Part shown: positions 57,069 to 64,000 of the stretch, piece by piece | Position numbering within the stretch: the first letter of the stretch is position 1 | How the letters are laid out: every line of letters begins with the position of its first letter | Origin: Nonomuraea sp. NBC_00507 | GTDB lineage: Bacteria; Actinomycetota; Actinomycetes; Streptosporangiales; Streptosporangiaceae | Direction: 5' to 3' | NCBI RefSeq assembly: GCF_036013525.1 | Contig: NZ_CP107853.1 | Span: 4,402,001-4,466,000 of the forward strand | Length of the DNA stretch: 64,000 bases | Position numbers and translations under genes: made by a program | Notes under the pieces: model-generated | What the model saw: the letters and a program-made list of their open reading frames with translations, nothing else | Databases searched by the model: none | Told to the model about the DNA's origin: nothing

Positions 57069-58574
57069 ATGACGATCGTGATCGGGCTCGTCATCCACGC
57101 GAGCCATCGAGCCGTCTTCGAGGAGGCGGCCCGCACGCTGTCGGGCGTGCGGCTGGAGTGGGTGAGCTACGAGCAGGAGGACGAGATCCGGCCGCGGGTC
57201 CAGGCGCTCCTCGAGCGCGAGCAGGTGCATGGCCTGCTGCTCGGTCAGGTGCCCTATGCCAAGTCGCGCGACCTGCTCCCGGCCGGGCTGTCCGTCGCGG
57301 TCACCAAGTCCCGCGCCCTCGACCTGTCCTTCGCCTTCTTCCGCGCGCAGGCGGACGGCCGGCCCGCGGTGCCGGTCAGCGTCGACACGTTCGATCCCGA
57401 AACGGTCAGCGAGGTCGTCCAGGCGCTCGGGCTCGACCTCGACCAGGTGGCCTGCCTGCCGTACGATCCGGAGCAGACCGTCGACGAGATCGTCGCCTTC
57501 CACCGCCGCTTCGCCGAGCGGACGGGCGCCGCCTATGCCATCAGCCTGCGCACCGCCGTCACCGCCCGGCTGACCGCGGGCTCGGTCCCCGTGGTGAACG
57601 CCTTGCAGGGGCCTGCCACCATCCGGGCCGACCTTCACGAGCTCGCCCTGCGTATCCAGTCGCGGCAGGCCAGCGCGTCGCGGTTCGCCGCGGGGGTCTT
57701 CCTCGTAGGGGCCCAGGACGCCCGGGCCGACCTCGACCGGGCCCGCATCGGGCTGATGAACCTGCTGGTCAACACGCCGGAGTTCGGCGAGGCGTGGATC
57801 GAGAACCGCGACCGCCGCGGCGTCGTCGTCTTCGCGCACAAGGCGCTGTTCGAGGAGGTCACCCACAACTGGGTGTCCCTGCCCATCCTCGGCGTGGCCC
57901 AGGAGACCCTGGGCGTCCGGCCCGCCGCCGGGTTCGGCATCGGCGGGTCCGCCCGAACCTGCGTCCAGCTCGCCGAATGGGCGGCCTCGCGCGCCGAGCA
58001 GGAGGCTGCGCCCTCGGCCTACCTCGTGGAGGACAGCGGCGTCATCATCGGTCCGATGAGCGGGTCGGGCTCACCGCTGGCCTTCACCTACCGGGACCAC
58101 GGGGGTGACCTGGAGGAGTTGGCGCGGCGCGCCGGCCTCAGCCCGGCGACCCTGTCCCGGCTCGCCGCGGTCGAGCGCAGCCTCGCCGGGCGCCTGATCT
58201 CACCGAGCGACCTCGCGGGACAGCTCGGCATCACCAACCCGAGCGGCCGCCGACTGATCCGCAAGCTCAGCGAGTCCGGGCTGGTCACCGAGGAGGGCAG
58301 CGAGCAGATGCACCGCAAGGGCCGCCCAACCCGCCTCTACCGCCTCGGCATCGCCACCGCCCTCACCCTCACCCCCGCCCCCGGACACCGCGCCCCCCGC
58401 GCGACCGACTCCGGGTCATGGCAGGGTGAGGCGACGGATCTCGATCGCGGCCCTGGGCTCGGTGGTGGCCGTGTTGGAGACCGCGGTGCGTGGCAGGGCG
58501 GCGCGACCGGCCCAGAGGCCGGTGCCGGGCGGGGCGGTGGTCCGTTGGGCGAGACCGCTTCGCGACAGGGATAG
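57069..58574 (+). CDS. unfamiliar transcriptional regulator with C-terminal winged helix
   Basis: 501 aa; the ATG follows a GGGGG run. A winged HTH is evident at about 375-428 (LISPSDLAGQLGITNPSGRR, LIRKLSESGLV, RKGRPTRLYRL). Residues 1-370 are alpha/beta and not a family I can name: VHGLLLGQVPYAKSRDLL near 53, SVDTFDPETVSEVVQAL near 104, and GFGIGGSARTCVQLAEWA near 288-305. Residues 440-501 are a Gly/Arg-rich, probably disordered tail. It is divergent from the ABC operon and faces two copies of a 20-bp direct-repeat operator. It precedes the amidohydrolase by seven bases. Confidence 0.7.
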   Translation: MTIVIGLVIHASHRAVFEEAARTLSGVRLEWVSYEQEDEIRPRVQALLEREQVHGLLLGQVPYAKSRDLLPAGLSVAVTKSRALDLSFAFFRAQADGRPAVPVSVDTFDPETVSEVVQALGLDLDQVACLPYDPEQTVDEIVAFHRRFAERTGAAYAISLRTAVTARLTAGSVPVVNALQGPATIRADLHELALRIQSRQASASRFAAGVFLVGAQDARADLDRARIGLMNLLVNTPEFGEAWIENRDRRGVVVFAHKALFEEVTHNWVSLPILGVAQETLGVRPAAGFGIGGSARTCVQLAEWAASRAEQEAAPSAYLVEDSGVIIGPMSGSGSPLAFTYRDHGGDLEELARRAGLSPATLSRLAAVERSLAGRLISPSDLAGQLGITNPSGRRLIRKLSESGLVTEEGSEQMHRKGRPTRLYRLGIATALTLTPAPGHRAPRATDSGSWQGEATDLDRGPGLGGGRVGDRGAWQGGATGPEAGAGRGGGPLGETASRQG

Positions 58575-58581
58575 GAGCAGG

Positions 58582-59847
58582 ATGTCCTACGATCTGCTGC
58601 TGGCCGGCGGTGAGGTCATCGACGTCGGTGGCGGGCACGTCGGCCGGTACGACGTCGGTGTGCGCGGCGGCCGGATCGCCGCCGTCGCCCCCGCCCTGCC
58701 CCGGCACCTGGCCCGCGAGGTCGTCGACGCCCGGGGCAAGGTGATCACGCCCGGCCTGGTCGACCTGCACACACACGTCCACCCCGGTGCCACATACTGG
58801 GGGATCGACCCCGACCCCGTCGCCTGGTACACCGGCGTGACCACCTGGGTCGACGCCGGCTCCGCCGGCGCGTACGCCATCGAGTCCCTGCGCGCCGCCG
58901 TCACCGACTACCAGGTGCGGGTCGCGGCGCTGCTCAACGTCTCCGCCGTCGGCCTGACCGCGCCCGACGGGGAGAGCCGCGAGCTGGCCAACTGCGACGT
59001 CGACCTCGCCGCGGCGACCTTGGCGGGCAATCGTGACCTGCTCTTCGGCGTGAAGGTGCGCATGGACGGCAAGACCGTGGGCACGAACGGGCTGGAGCCG
59101 TTGCGCCGCGCGATCAAGGTGGCCGAGGCAGGCGAGGTCCCGGTCATGGTGCACATCGGCGTCGCGCCACCGGCCGTGGACGAGGTGCTGCGCCTGCTGC
59201 GACCCGGCGACATCGTCACCCACTGCGCCAGCGGGCTGGCCACCGGCATGGTGGAAGGAGGCGGCATCGCGCCCGCCGTGGTCGAGGCGTACGCCGCGGG
59301 CGTGCTGTTCGACATCGGGCACGGATCCGGAGGGTTCGCGTTCGACGTGCTCGAAGCACAGCTCAAGGCCGGGATGATCCCTCACGCGATCTCCTCCGAT
59401 CTGCACGCGCGGTGCCTGTACGGGCCCGTGTTCGACTTGCCGACGACGATGACGAAGCTGCTCGCCGTCGGGCTGCCGCTGGAGGAGGTGGTCGCCGCGG
59501 CCACCGTGCGTCCCGCCCAGGCGCTCGGCCTGCCCGGCGGCGCAGGGACGCTCGCCGTGGGCGCCCGGGCCGACCTCGCGGTGTTCGCACTGGAGGAAGG
59601 CGCGTTCGAGCTGGTCGACTCACACCGGCAGCTCCGGACCTCGGACCGGCGGCTGGTCAACGAGCTCACCTACGTCGCCGGCCGCCCGCTGCCGCCCCGG
59701 CTGCCGCCGCACCCCAAGCCCTGGATCCCGCTCACCGAGGCCCAGCACGAGGCGCTGCGCCAGCGGGCCGGACGGGTCCGCGCGCTGCTCTCCGCCCCGC
59801 TGGTCGGCGCGGACGGGCTGGCCGAGCAGTTCCCCCGGTCGCCCTGA
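58582..59847 (+). CDS. amidohydrolase/deacetylase-family metallohydrolase
   Basis: ATG 58582 behind AGGAGCAGG gives 421 aa. The metal ligands are HTHVH (VDLHTHVHPGATYW near 61-74), the probable carboxylated Lys in GVKVRMDG (near 157), His in VMVHIGVAPP (near 192), His in DIVTHCAS (near 214) and the catalytic Asp in HAISSDLHAR (near 276). Relatives such as Atu3266 and EF0837 deacylate N-acetyl-D-amino or (R)-hydroxy acids. With the D-amino-acid deaminase, the M20 enzyme and the ABC importer divergently encoded, it probably starts or continues breakdown of N-acyl D-amino acids. Confidence 0.83.
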   Translation: MSYDLLLAGGEVIDVGGGHVGRYDVGVRGGRIAAVAPALPRHLAREVVDARGKVITPGLVDLHTHVHPGATYWGIDPDPVAWYTGVTTWVDAGSAGAYAIESLRAAVTDYQVRVAALLNVSAVGLTAPDGESRELANCDVDLAAATLAGNRDLLFGVKVRMDGKTVGTNGLEPLRRAIKVAEAGEVPVMVHIGVAPPAVDEVLRLLRPGDIVTHCASGLATGMVEGGGIAPAVVEAYAAGVLFDIGHGSGGFAFDVLEAQLKAGMIPHAISSDLHARCLYGPVFDLPTTMTKLLAVGLPLEEVVAAATVRPAQALGLPGGAGTLAVGARADLAVFALEEGAFELVDSHRQLRTSDRRLVNELTYVAGRPLPPRLPPHPKPWIPLTEAQHEALRQRAGRVRALLSAPLVGADGLAEQFPRSP

Positions 59848-59852
59848 GGCGT

Positions 59853-61046
59853 TCACCAGCAGGCGGCGATTCTGTCCAGCACCGGCGCCGGATACATCCC
59901 GTAGTTGTAGAAGTCGACGGCCGCCGCGCCGGCGGAGGTGCAGGCGGCCACTTTCGCGGCCAGATGCGCGGCATCGAGGGTGTCCGGGTGACCGGGCCGC
60001 AACACCACCCGTACCGGACACCTGCCGCCGGCGGCCGCCACGACGGAGGCCACGTCGGCACGCAGCCGCGCCACGTCCCGCACGTAGCCCAGGTACGCAT
60101 AGCCGTCGGCCACGGCCGACAGCGCGGGCACGTCCACCCCGAGCCGCCAGCCCTGCTCGGCCGCGGCCGGGCCCTCAGGGGCTCCGTCGCCGTAGCCGAG
60201 CAGCGCGCCGGTCAGGTCCAGATACACCAGCTCGCCGCCGTCCTCGTGCACGGCGGCGGCCACTTGCCGGGTCAGCGCGGTCACCACACCCTGCCGTACG
60301 GCGAGAAAGCCGTCGAGCTCTTCACCCACCGCCGCACGTAGCGCCGGCAGGTCGGCCGGCGTGGCGGCGCCGTCGCCCTCCAGCGCCCGGTCGAGATGGC
60401 CGGCCACGGTCGCGCGCAGCCGCTCCGCGTCCACCCCGGCGGCCTGCGCCGCCTTCCGGCAATCCACGCAGAAGCACAAACCCATCAGCAGCCGCTCGCC
60501 CGGGCCCAGCGGGACGAAGGAGCGCTCGTGGTGGTGCCCGTGGTCGAAGGTCCCGTACGAGAGCGCCTCGGCCACCACCGGCCCCACCGCCGCCGCCGTG
60601 CGGGCCAGCGCCACCGCGTAATCGGCCACGTCCGGATTCGCCGGGCACAGGTCGGCGAGCAGCCGGTCGCCGAAGCACGTCTCGGCGCACACCTCGGGAA
60701 ACGCGCTGCCCAGCGTGGTGTTGTGCAGGAACACCGTCCAGGCGAGCACGTCGCCGCCCGCCCGCTCGCGCAGCTTGGTCACGGCTTCCTGCTCCGCGAG
60801 CGGCTGCCCGGGCGGGCGCAGCCGCACCCCCTGCCAGACCTCCGGAGGCAGCGGCAGGAACACGCCGTCACGCCGGTGCACCACCCGCCCGCTCTTTCCC
60901 CGCGGCACCACGTCGCGCGCCTGGTGGTAGGCGACGGCGACGGTCACCGCCGCGACGCCCCTCTCGCGCACCCGCGCCAGCACCCTCTCCACTCCCTCGT
61001 CCACCAGGTCGGAGGGGAAGACGTAGAGGCTGCTGCGGCGAAGCAT
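59853..61046 (-). CDS. unknown TIM-barrel-like protein with CxCxxC motif
   Basis: ATG 61046 gives 397 aa; GTG 61064 is possible and neither has a clear ribosome site. I do not recognise a named family. The sequence looks like an alpha/beta barrel: RRSSLYVFPSDLVDEGVERV at the start, VTVAVAYHQARDVVPRG near 34, LAWTVFLHNTTLGS near 100, FDHGHHHERSFVPLGPG near 160, then GLCFCVDCRKAAQAAGVD near 183-200, VYLDLTGALLGYGDG, and VDFYNYGMYP at the end. The acidic and His-rich loops at strand ends suggest a hydrolase; the Cys trio may hold a metal. It is convergent with the amidohydrolase by five bases. Confidence 0.6.
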   Translation of the reverse strand: MLRRSSLYVFPSDLVDEGVERVLARVRERGVAAVTVAVAYHQARDVVPRGKSGRVVHRRDGVFLPLPPEVWQGVRLRPPGQPLAEQEAVTKLRERAGGDVLAWTVFLHNTTLGSAFPEVCAETCFGDRLLADLCPANPDVADYAVALARTAAAVGPVVAEALSYGTFDHGHHHERSFVPLGPGERLLMGLCFCVDCRKAAQAAGVDAERLRATVAGHLDRALEGDGAATPADLPALRAAVGEELDGFLAVRQGVVTALTRQVAAAVHEDGGELVYLDLTGALLGYGDGAPEGPAAAEQGWRLGVDVPALSAVADGYAYLGYVRDVARLRADVASVVAAAGGRCPVRVVLRPGHPDTLDAAHLAAKVAACTSAGAAAVDFYNYGMYPAPVLDRIAACW

Positions 61047-61088
61047 GGAGAGATTGCACCACACGGCCTGGGGGTCGAGGAAAGCGGC

Positions 61089-61934
61089 CTACCCGAAGAC
61101 GGCGGGCGGGGGCACCGGGGCCAGGACGGGGTCGCCGTCCCTGATGGGATAGGCCCCGGCGACGAAGTTCGTCAGCGCCTCCCCGTGCACGCACCTGGCC
61201 TGCGTCAGCCCGCCGGCCGCGCGCCGCGTGAGCAGGTCCACCGGCAGATCCGTACGCGAGGCCGCCACGATGAGATTCCCGAAGCGGCGCCCCCGCATGA
61301 CGCCCGGCTCCGCCAGCAGCGCCACATGGCGGAACGTGGCGATCACCGTGGCCAGCAGGCGCCTGGCGAAGGCCAGGCCCTTGCCGTCGGCCAGGTTGAT
61401 CAGCAGGGTGCCATCCGGGCGCAGCACCCGGGCGATGTCGCCCATGTACTCGATCGTGGCCAGCTCCACCGGCATCGTCGCCCCGGTGAACGCGTCCAGC
61501 ACCACCAGGTCCGCCGTGGCGTCCCACACCTTCGCGGCGCCGTCCCGGCCGCCCTCCACGATGACCTTCAGCCGGGGCACGGAACGCAGCTCCAGCTGCT
61601 CCCGTACCAGATTGACCAGCAGGCCGTCGGGCTCGATCACGATGTGCCGCGAACCCGGGCGGGTGGCGGCGACGTAGCGGGGGATCGTGCAGGCTCCGCC
61701 GCCGACATGGACGCAGCTGAGCGGTCCGTCCTGGAGAAGGTCAATAACGTCCGCCATGAGACGGACGTACTCGAATTCGAGGAATGTGGGATCTTTGAGA
61801 TCCACATACGACTGAGGTACGCCATCCTTGGACAGCACCCAGCCGTCCTGCCTGTCCAGATCCCGGAGGAGTTCCACCTCGCCGAACGTCACCGGATAAA
61901 GGCCGGGCATCGGTTCCCGCTGTCCACGTGTCAC
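61089..61934 (-). CDS. spermidine-synthase-like methyltransferase-fold protein
   Basis: GTG 61934, seven bases after GGAGGG, gives 281 aa. LSCVHVGGGACTIPRYVAAT (about 79-98) is the SAM/decarboxy-SAM loop. IVIEPDGLLVNLVREQL supplies the adenosine-binding acid, and ADLVVLDAFTGATMP (near 147-161) contains the catalytic Asp region. QSYVDLKDPTFLEFEYVRLM matches the N-terminal domain of short actinobacterial spermidine-synthase-like proteins. The true acceptor is unclear. The divergent PBP starts only 25 bases away. Confidence 0.8.
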   Translation of the reverse strand: MTRGQREPMPGLYPVTFGEVELLRDLDRQDGWVLSKDGVPQSYVDLKDPTFLEFEYVRLMADVIDLLQDGPLSCVHVGGGACTIPRYVAATRPGSRHIVIEPDGLLVNLVREQLELRSVPRLKVIVEGGRDGAAKVWDATADLVVLDAFTGATMPVELATIEYMGDIARVLRPDGTLLINLADGKGLAFARRLLATVIATFRHVALLAEPGVMRGRRFGNLIVAASRTDLPVDLLTRRAAGGLTQARCVHGEALTNFVAGAYPIRDGDPVLAPVPPPAVFG

Positions 61935-61959
61935 GCTGATCCCTCCTGGGAGAAACCGT

Positions 61960-63495
61960 ATGCGACGACGAAGGCTGATTGTGCTCGTTATCGCGGTTGT
62001 CGCGATAGTCGGGGCGAGCACATTCGCGGTCTTGGCGTCCAACCGGGTCAAGGGGAGCCCCTCGAAGACGGCGGCCGCGTACTTCGAGGCGTGGCGCAAG
62101 GGGGACATCACGGGCATGGAGCGGCTGGTGTACCAGCCGCCGGCCGACTTCGTCGTCCGGCATCGGGCGTTGTCGGACGAGCTGCACGTCGAGTCCATCC
62201 AGCTGACCCCGGGGCCGTTGAAGAGCATGGGGGACGGGTCCGCCGAGGTGCCGTTCGCGGGCGTGCGGGAGCTGACCGAGTTCGGGGCGTGGCCGTTCGA
62301 CAGCACGTTGCGGCTGGCCGTGCGGGACGGGGCGTGGAAGGTGTTATGGGCGCCCGAGACGCTCCACCCGCTGCTCAAGGGCGGGGGGAGGCTGGAGCTG
62401 GGCGAGATCGACATGGTGGGGGCCGAGCTGGTCACGAGCGAGGGCGACCGGATTCCCCACGACAGCTACGCGGAGGCGTACCTCGAGCGGCTCAAACCCG
62501 AGTTCGCCGAGGCGAACCAGGGGTGGGAGCTGGTGCTGAAGGTGCCGGGGCAGCCGGACCGGCCGTTGCTCAGCAAGCAGGCCGGGGCGAACGTCGAGCA
62601 GACCACGTTGTCGCGGCCCGTCCAGGCGGCGGCCGCCCGGGCGCTGGACGGCGTGGAGGACTCCGCGATCGTCGCCATCCGGCCGGGCACCGGCGAGATC
62701 GTGGGGCTGGCCGACCGCCTCGAGGAGAACTTCAGCGCCGTGCAGGACCTCTTCCCGCCGGGCTCCGTCTTCAAGACGATCACGGCGGCGGCGCTGCTCA
62801 AGAACGGCCTCGAACCGTTCTCGGAGGTCTCGTGCCCGGATAGCTACACCATCCCCGGCCATCGGACCATCGACAACGACGGGGCGGTGGATCGCGGCCT
62901 CATCAGCTTCACCGACGCGTTCGCCCATTCCTGCAACACGACGTTCGTCGAGCAGGCCACCACGAGGCTGAGCTCGAAGGACCTGGTGGAGACGGCGAAC
63001 GAGTGGGGGTTCGGCCGGCCGATCATGACCGGCATCGGCGGGAGCTGCGGCTCCGTGCGGGAAACCGACGACGTGGACGCGTTCGCCGAGGACGTGATCG
63101 GCCAGGGCGAGGTCGTCACCACCCCGCTGTGCATGGCGGCGCTCGCCGCCGCCGTGCAGAGCGGCGTGTGGCGCTCGCCCAGACTGCTGTCGACGGCGCA
63201 GGTGAGTCGCATCGACGGCACGCCGCCACCCGAGCCCGCGCCCATGGACGAGGGGATCGTGACGGCGCTGAGGGACATGATGACCGCGGTGGTGGACTAC
63301 GGCACGGCGGCCGACACGGGGCTGCCGGAGGGCGTGGCGGGCAAGACCGGCACGGCGGAGGTGGTCGACGGTGAGGATCACGCCTGGTTCGTCGGATACC
63401 GCGACGACCTGGCCTTCTGCGTGTTCGTCCGGCACGGCGGCAGTGGTGCCGCGACCGCCGCTCCCATCGCCGCCCGCTTCTTGAATGGACTGTAA
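61960..63495 (+). CDS. class B penicillin-binding protein (transpeptidase) with NTF2-like domain
   Basis: 511 aa. One N-terminal membrane helix (about 7-26), then a MecA_N/NTF2-like domain (about 33-135, SKTAAAYFEAWRKGDITGME). A linker barrel follows, then the transpeptidase with the SxxK serine in FPPGSVFKTI (near 269), SxN in AHSCNTTF (near 326) and KTG in AGKTGTAEVV (near 465). It crosslinks peptidoglycan outside the membrane. The domain order equals the PbpA/MecA-like group, although shorter than classic PBP2. It ends inside the 20-bp palindrome before the hemolysin-III gene. Confidence 0.92.
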   Translation: MRRRRLIVLVIAVVAIVGASTFAVLASNRVKGSPSKTAAAYFEAWRKGDITGMERLVYQPPADFVVRHRALSDELHVESIQLTPGPLKSMGDGSAEVPFAGVRELTEFGAWPFDSTLRLAVRDGAWKVLWAPETLHPLLKGGGRLELGEIDMVGAELVTSEGDRIPHDSYAEAYLERLKPEFAEANQGWELVLKVPGQPDRPLLSKQAGANVEQTTLSRPVQAAAARALDGVEDSAIVAIRPGTGEIVGLADRLEENFSAVQDLFPPGSVFKTITAAALLKNGLEPFSEVSCPDSYTIPGHRTIDNDGAVDRGLISFTDAFAHSCNTTFVEQATTRLSSKDLVETANEWGFGRPIMTGIGGSCGSVRETDDVDAFAEDVIGQGEVVTTPLCMAALAAAVQSGVWRSPRLLSTAQVSRIDGTPPPEPAPMDEGIVTALRDMMTAVVDYGTAADTGLPEGVAGKTGTAEVVDGEDHAWFVGYRDDLAFCVFVRHGGSGAATAAPIAARFLNGL

Positions 63496-63513
63496 CCTAC
63501 GGTACCGTAGGTT
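63494..63513. promoter_or_regulatory. perfect 20-bp palindromic operator
   Basis: AACCTACGGTACCGTAGGTT is exactly self-complementary and ends two bases before the ATG of the hemolysin-III gene. Its left end overlaps the PBP stop codon. The form suits a TetR-family dimer; no TetR gene is adjacent within the window. Confidence 0.8.
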
Positions 63514-63515
63514 TC

Positions 63516-64000
63516 ATGACGACCATCACCGTTAAGCCCAGGCTGCGAGGCTGGTTGCACACTGGAGCGCTGCCCGTGACGCTGATCGCCGGGTTCGTGC
63601 TCGTGGCGCTCGGCCCGACGTTGCAGGCCCGTGTGGCCTCCGCCGTCTACGCACTCACGTCGGCGTTGTTGTTCGGCATTTCGGCCACCTATCACCGCAG
63701 CACGCTCGGCCCGAAGCTGGCCGAGTTCCTGCGCAGGGTCGATCACGCCAACATCTATTTGATCATTGCCGGGACTTATACGCCCTTCGCCTTGCTGGCC
63801 CTGGACGGGGTGGCCCGGGTGGCCGTGTTGGGCGTCATCTGGGGCGGCGCGCTGGCGGGCGTGTTGTTCCGGGTGTTCTGGATGGGCGCGCCGCGCTGGC
63901 TCTACACCGTGCTCTATCTGGCGCTGGGCTGGACCGCGGTCTTCGTCATGCCGCAGCTGCTCGAGGGTGCGGGCGTGGCCGCCGTCGTGCTGGTGGCCGT
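63516..64000 (+). CDS. hemolysin III family (PAQR-like) membrane protein, partial
   Basis: ATG 63516; the first 161 residues are in the window. Helices begin near 20, 40, 75, 100, 120 and 145. The family's metal-site signature is visible: SATYHRSTLGPKLAEFLRRV (His near 60) and DHANIYLIIAGTYTPFALL (Asp/His near 75-77). Hemolysin-III relatives of adipoQ receptors are zinc-dependent ceramidase-like membrane enzymes or ion regulators. The start lies directly after a perfect palindrome, so expression is probably repressor-controlled and may be leaderless. Confidence 0.88.
   Translation, partial: MTTITVKPRLRGWLHTGALPVTLIAGFVLVALGPTLQARVASAVYALTSALLFGISATYHRSTLGPKLAEFLRRVDHANIYLIIAGTYTPFALLALDGVARVAVLGVIWGGALAGVLFRVFWMGAPRWLYTVLYLALGWTAVFVMPQLLEGAGVAAVVLVA

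Overview
The window is high-GC DNA with GTG starts, strong strand-switching and many GTGA/ATGA translational overlaps. The gene families point to a filamentous actinobacterium: F420-type LLM oxidoreductase, ngcEFG-type chitobiose uptake, LAL/LuxR giant regulators, a DUF5302 protein, actinobacterial copper-type SodC and a c-di-AMP riboswitch in front of a cell-wall protein. A member of the Streptosporangiaceae (Nonomuraea-like) is my best guess. That guess is inference, because there is no rRNA to prove it.

Layout. 1-2.7 kb: the end of a MoxR-type ATPase gene, tRNA-Lys(CTT), small membrane proteins (one broken by an in-frame TAG) and a RibD-type reductase. 2.7-7.1 kb: a LAL regulator, an LLM oxidoreductase and gene fossils (NmrA, response regulator and pRiA4b ORF-3 fragments). 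7.3-10.4 kb: an accessory-looking block with an AAA ATPase/PD-(D/E)XK-like protein, RNase HI and an unknown protein. 10.4-14 kb: an ESX/WXG100-like locus with a YbaB protein, a secreted membrane-anchored protein and a phosphotransferase. 14-18.3 kb: a leaderless unknown gene, a LuxR fossil, an NmrA reductase, and a ROK regulator with a beta-propeller glycosidase-like protein.

18.3-24.6 kb is the most striking block: a tightly coupled herA-sbcD-sbcC-nurA operon, in effect an archaeal-style DNA end-resection set. It is followed by a two-component system and a MacAB-like efflux operon (24.6-30.3 kb), a TetR/monooxygenase pair with two visible operators, an MreB-like protein, DUF5302, and a c-di-AMP riboswitch with a terminator ahead of an RlpA-like protein (30.4-34 kb). 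Then come an HxlR/reductase pair with its operator, a DUF4032 kinase-like protein, a DUF885 peptidase, and a TetR-controlled aldolase / PfkB kinase / class-III aminotransferase group (34-42.2 kb). Next are a decayed sigma factor, ngcEFG, PCD, SodC-like, LtrA and NTF2-like genes (42.2-49 kb).

49.2-61 kb is a coherent catabolic module. A six-gene ABC transporter/M20/MBL-fold/D-serine-deaminase-like operon is divergent from an unfamiliar regulator and an N-acyl-D-amino-acid type amidohydrolase, followed by an unknown CxCxxC protein. The divergent promoter region carries two inverted copies of a 20-bp operator. The window ends with a spermidine-synthase-like protein, a penicillin-binding transpeptidase, and the start of a hemolysin-III gene preceded by a perfect 20-bp palindrome. 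No insertion sequences, CRISPR arrays or complete prophages were seen.
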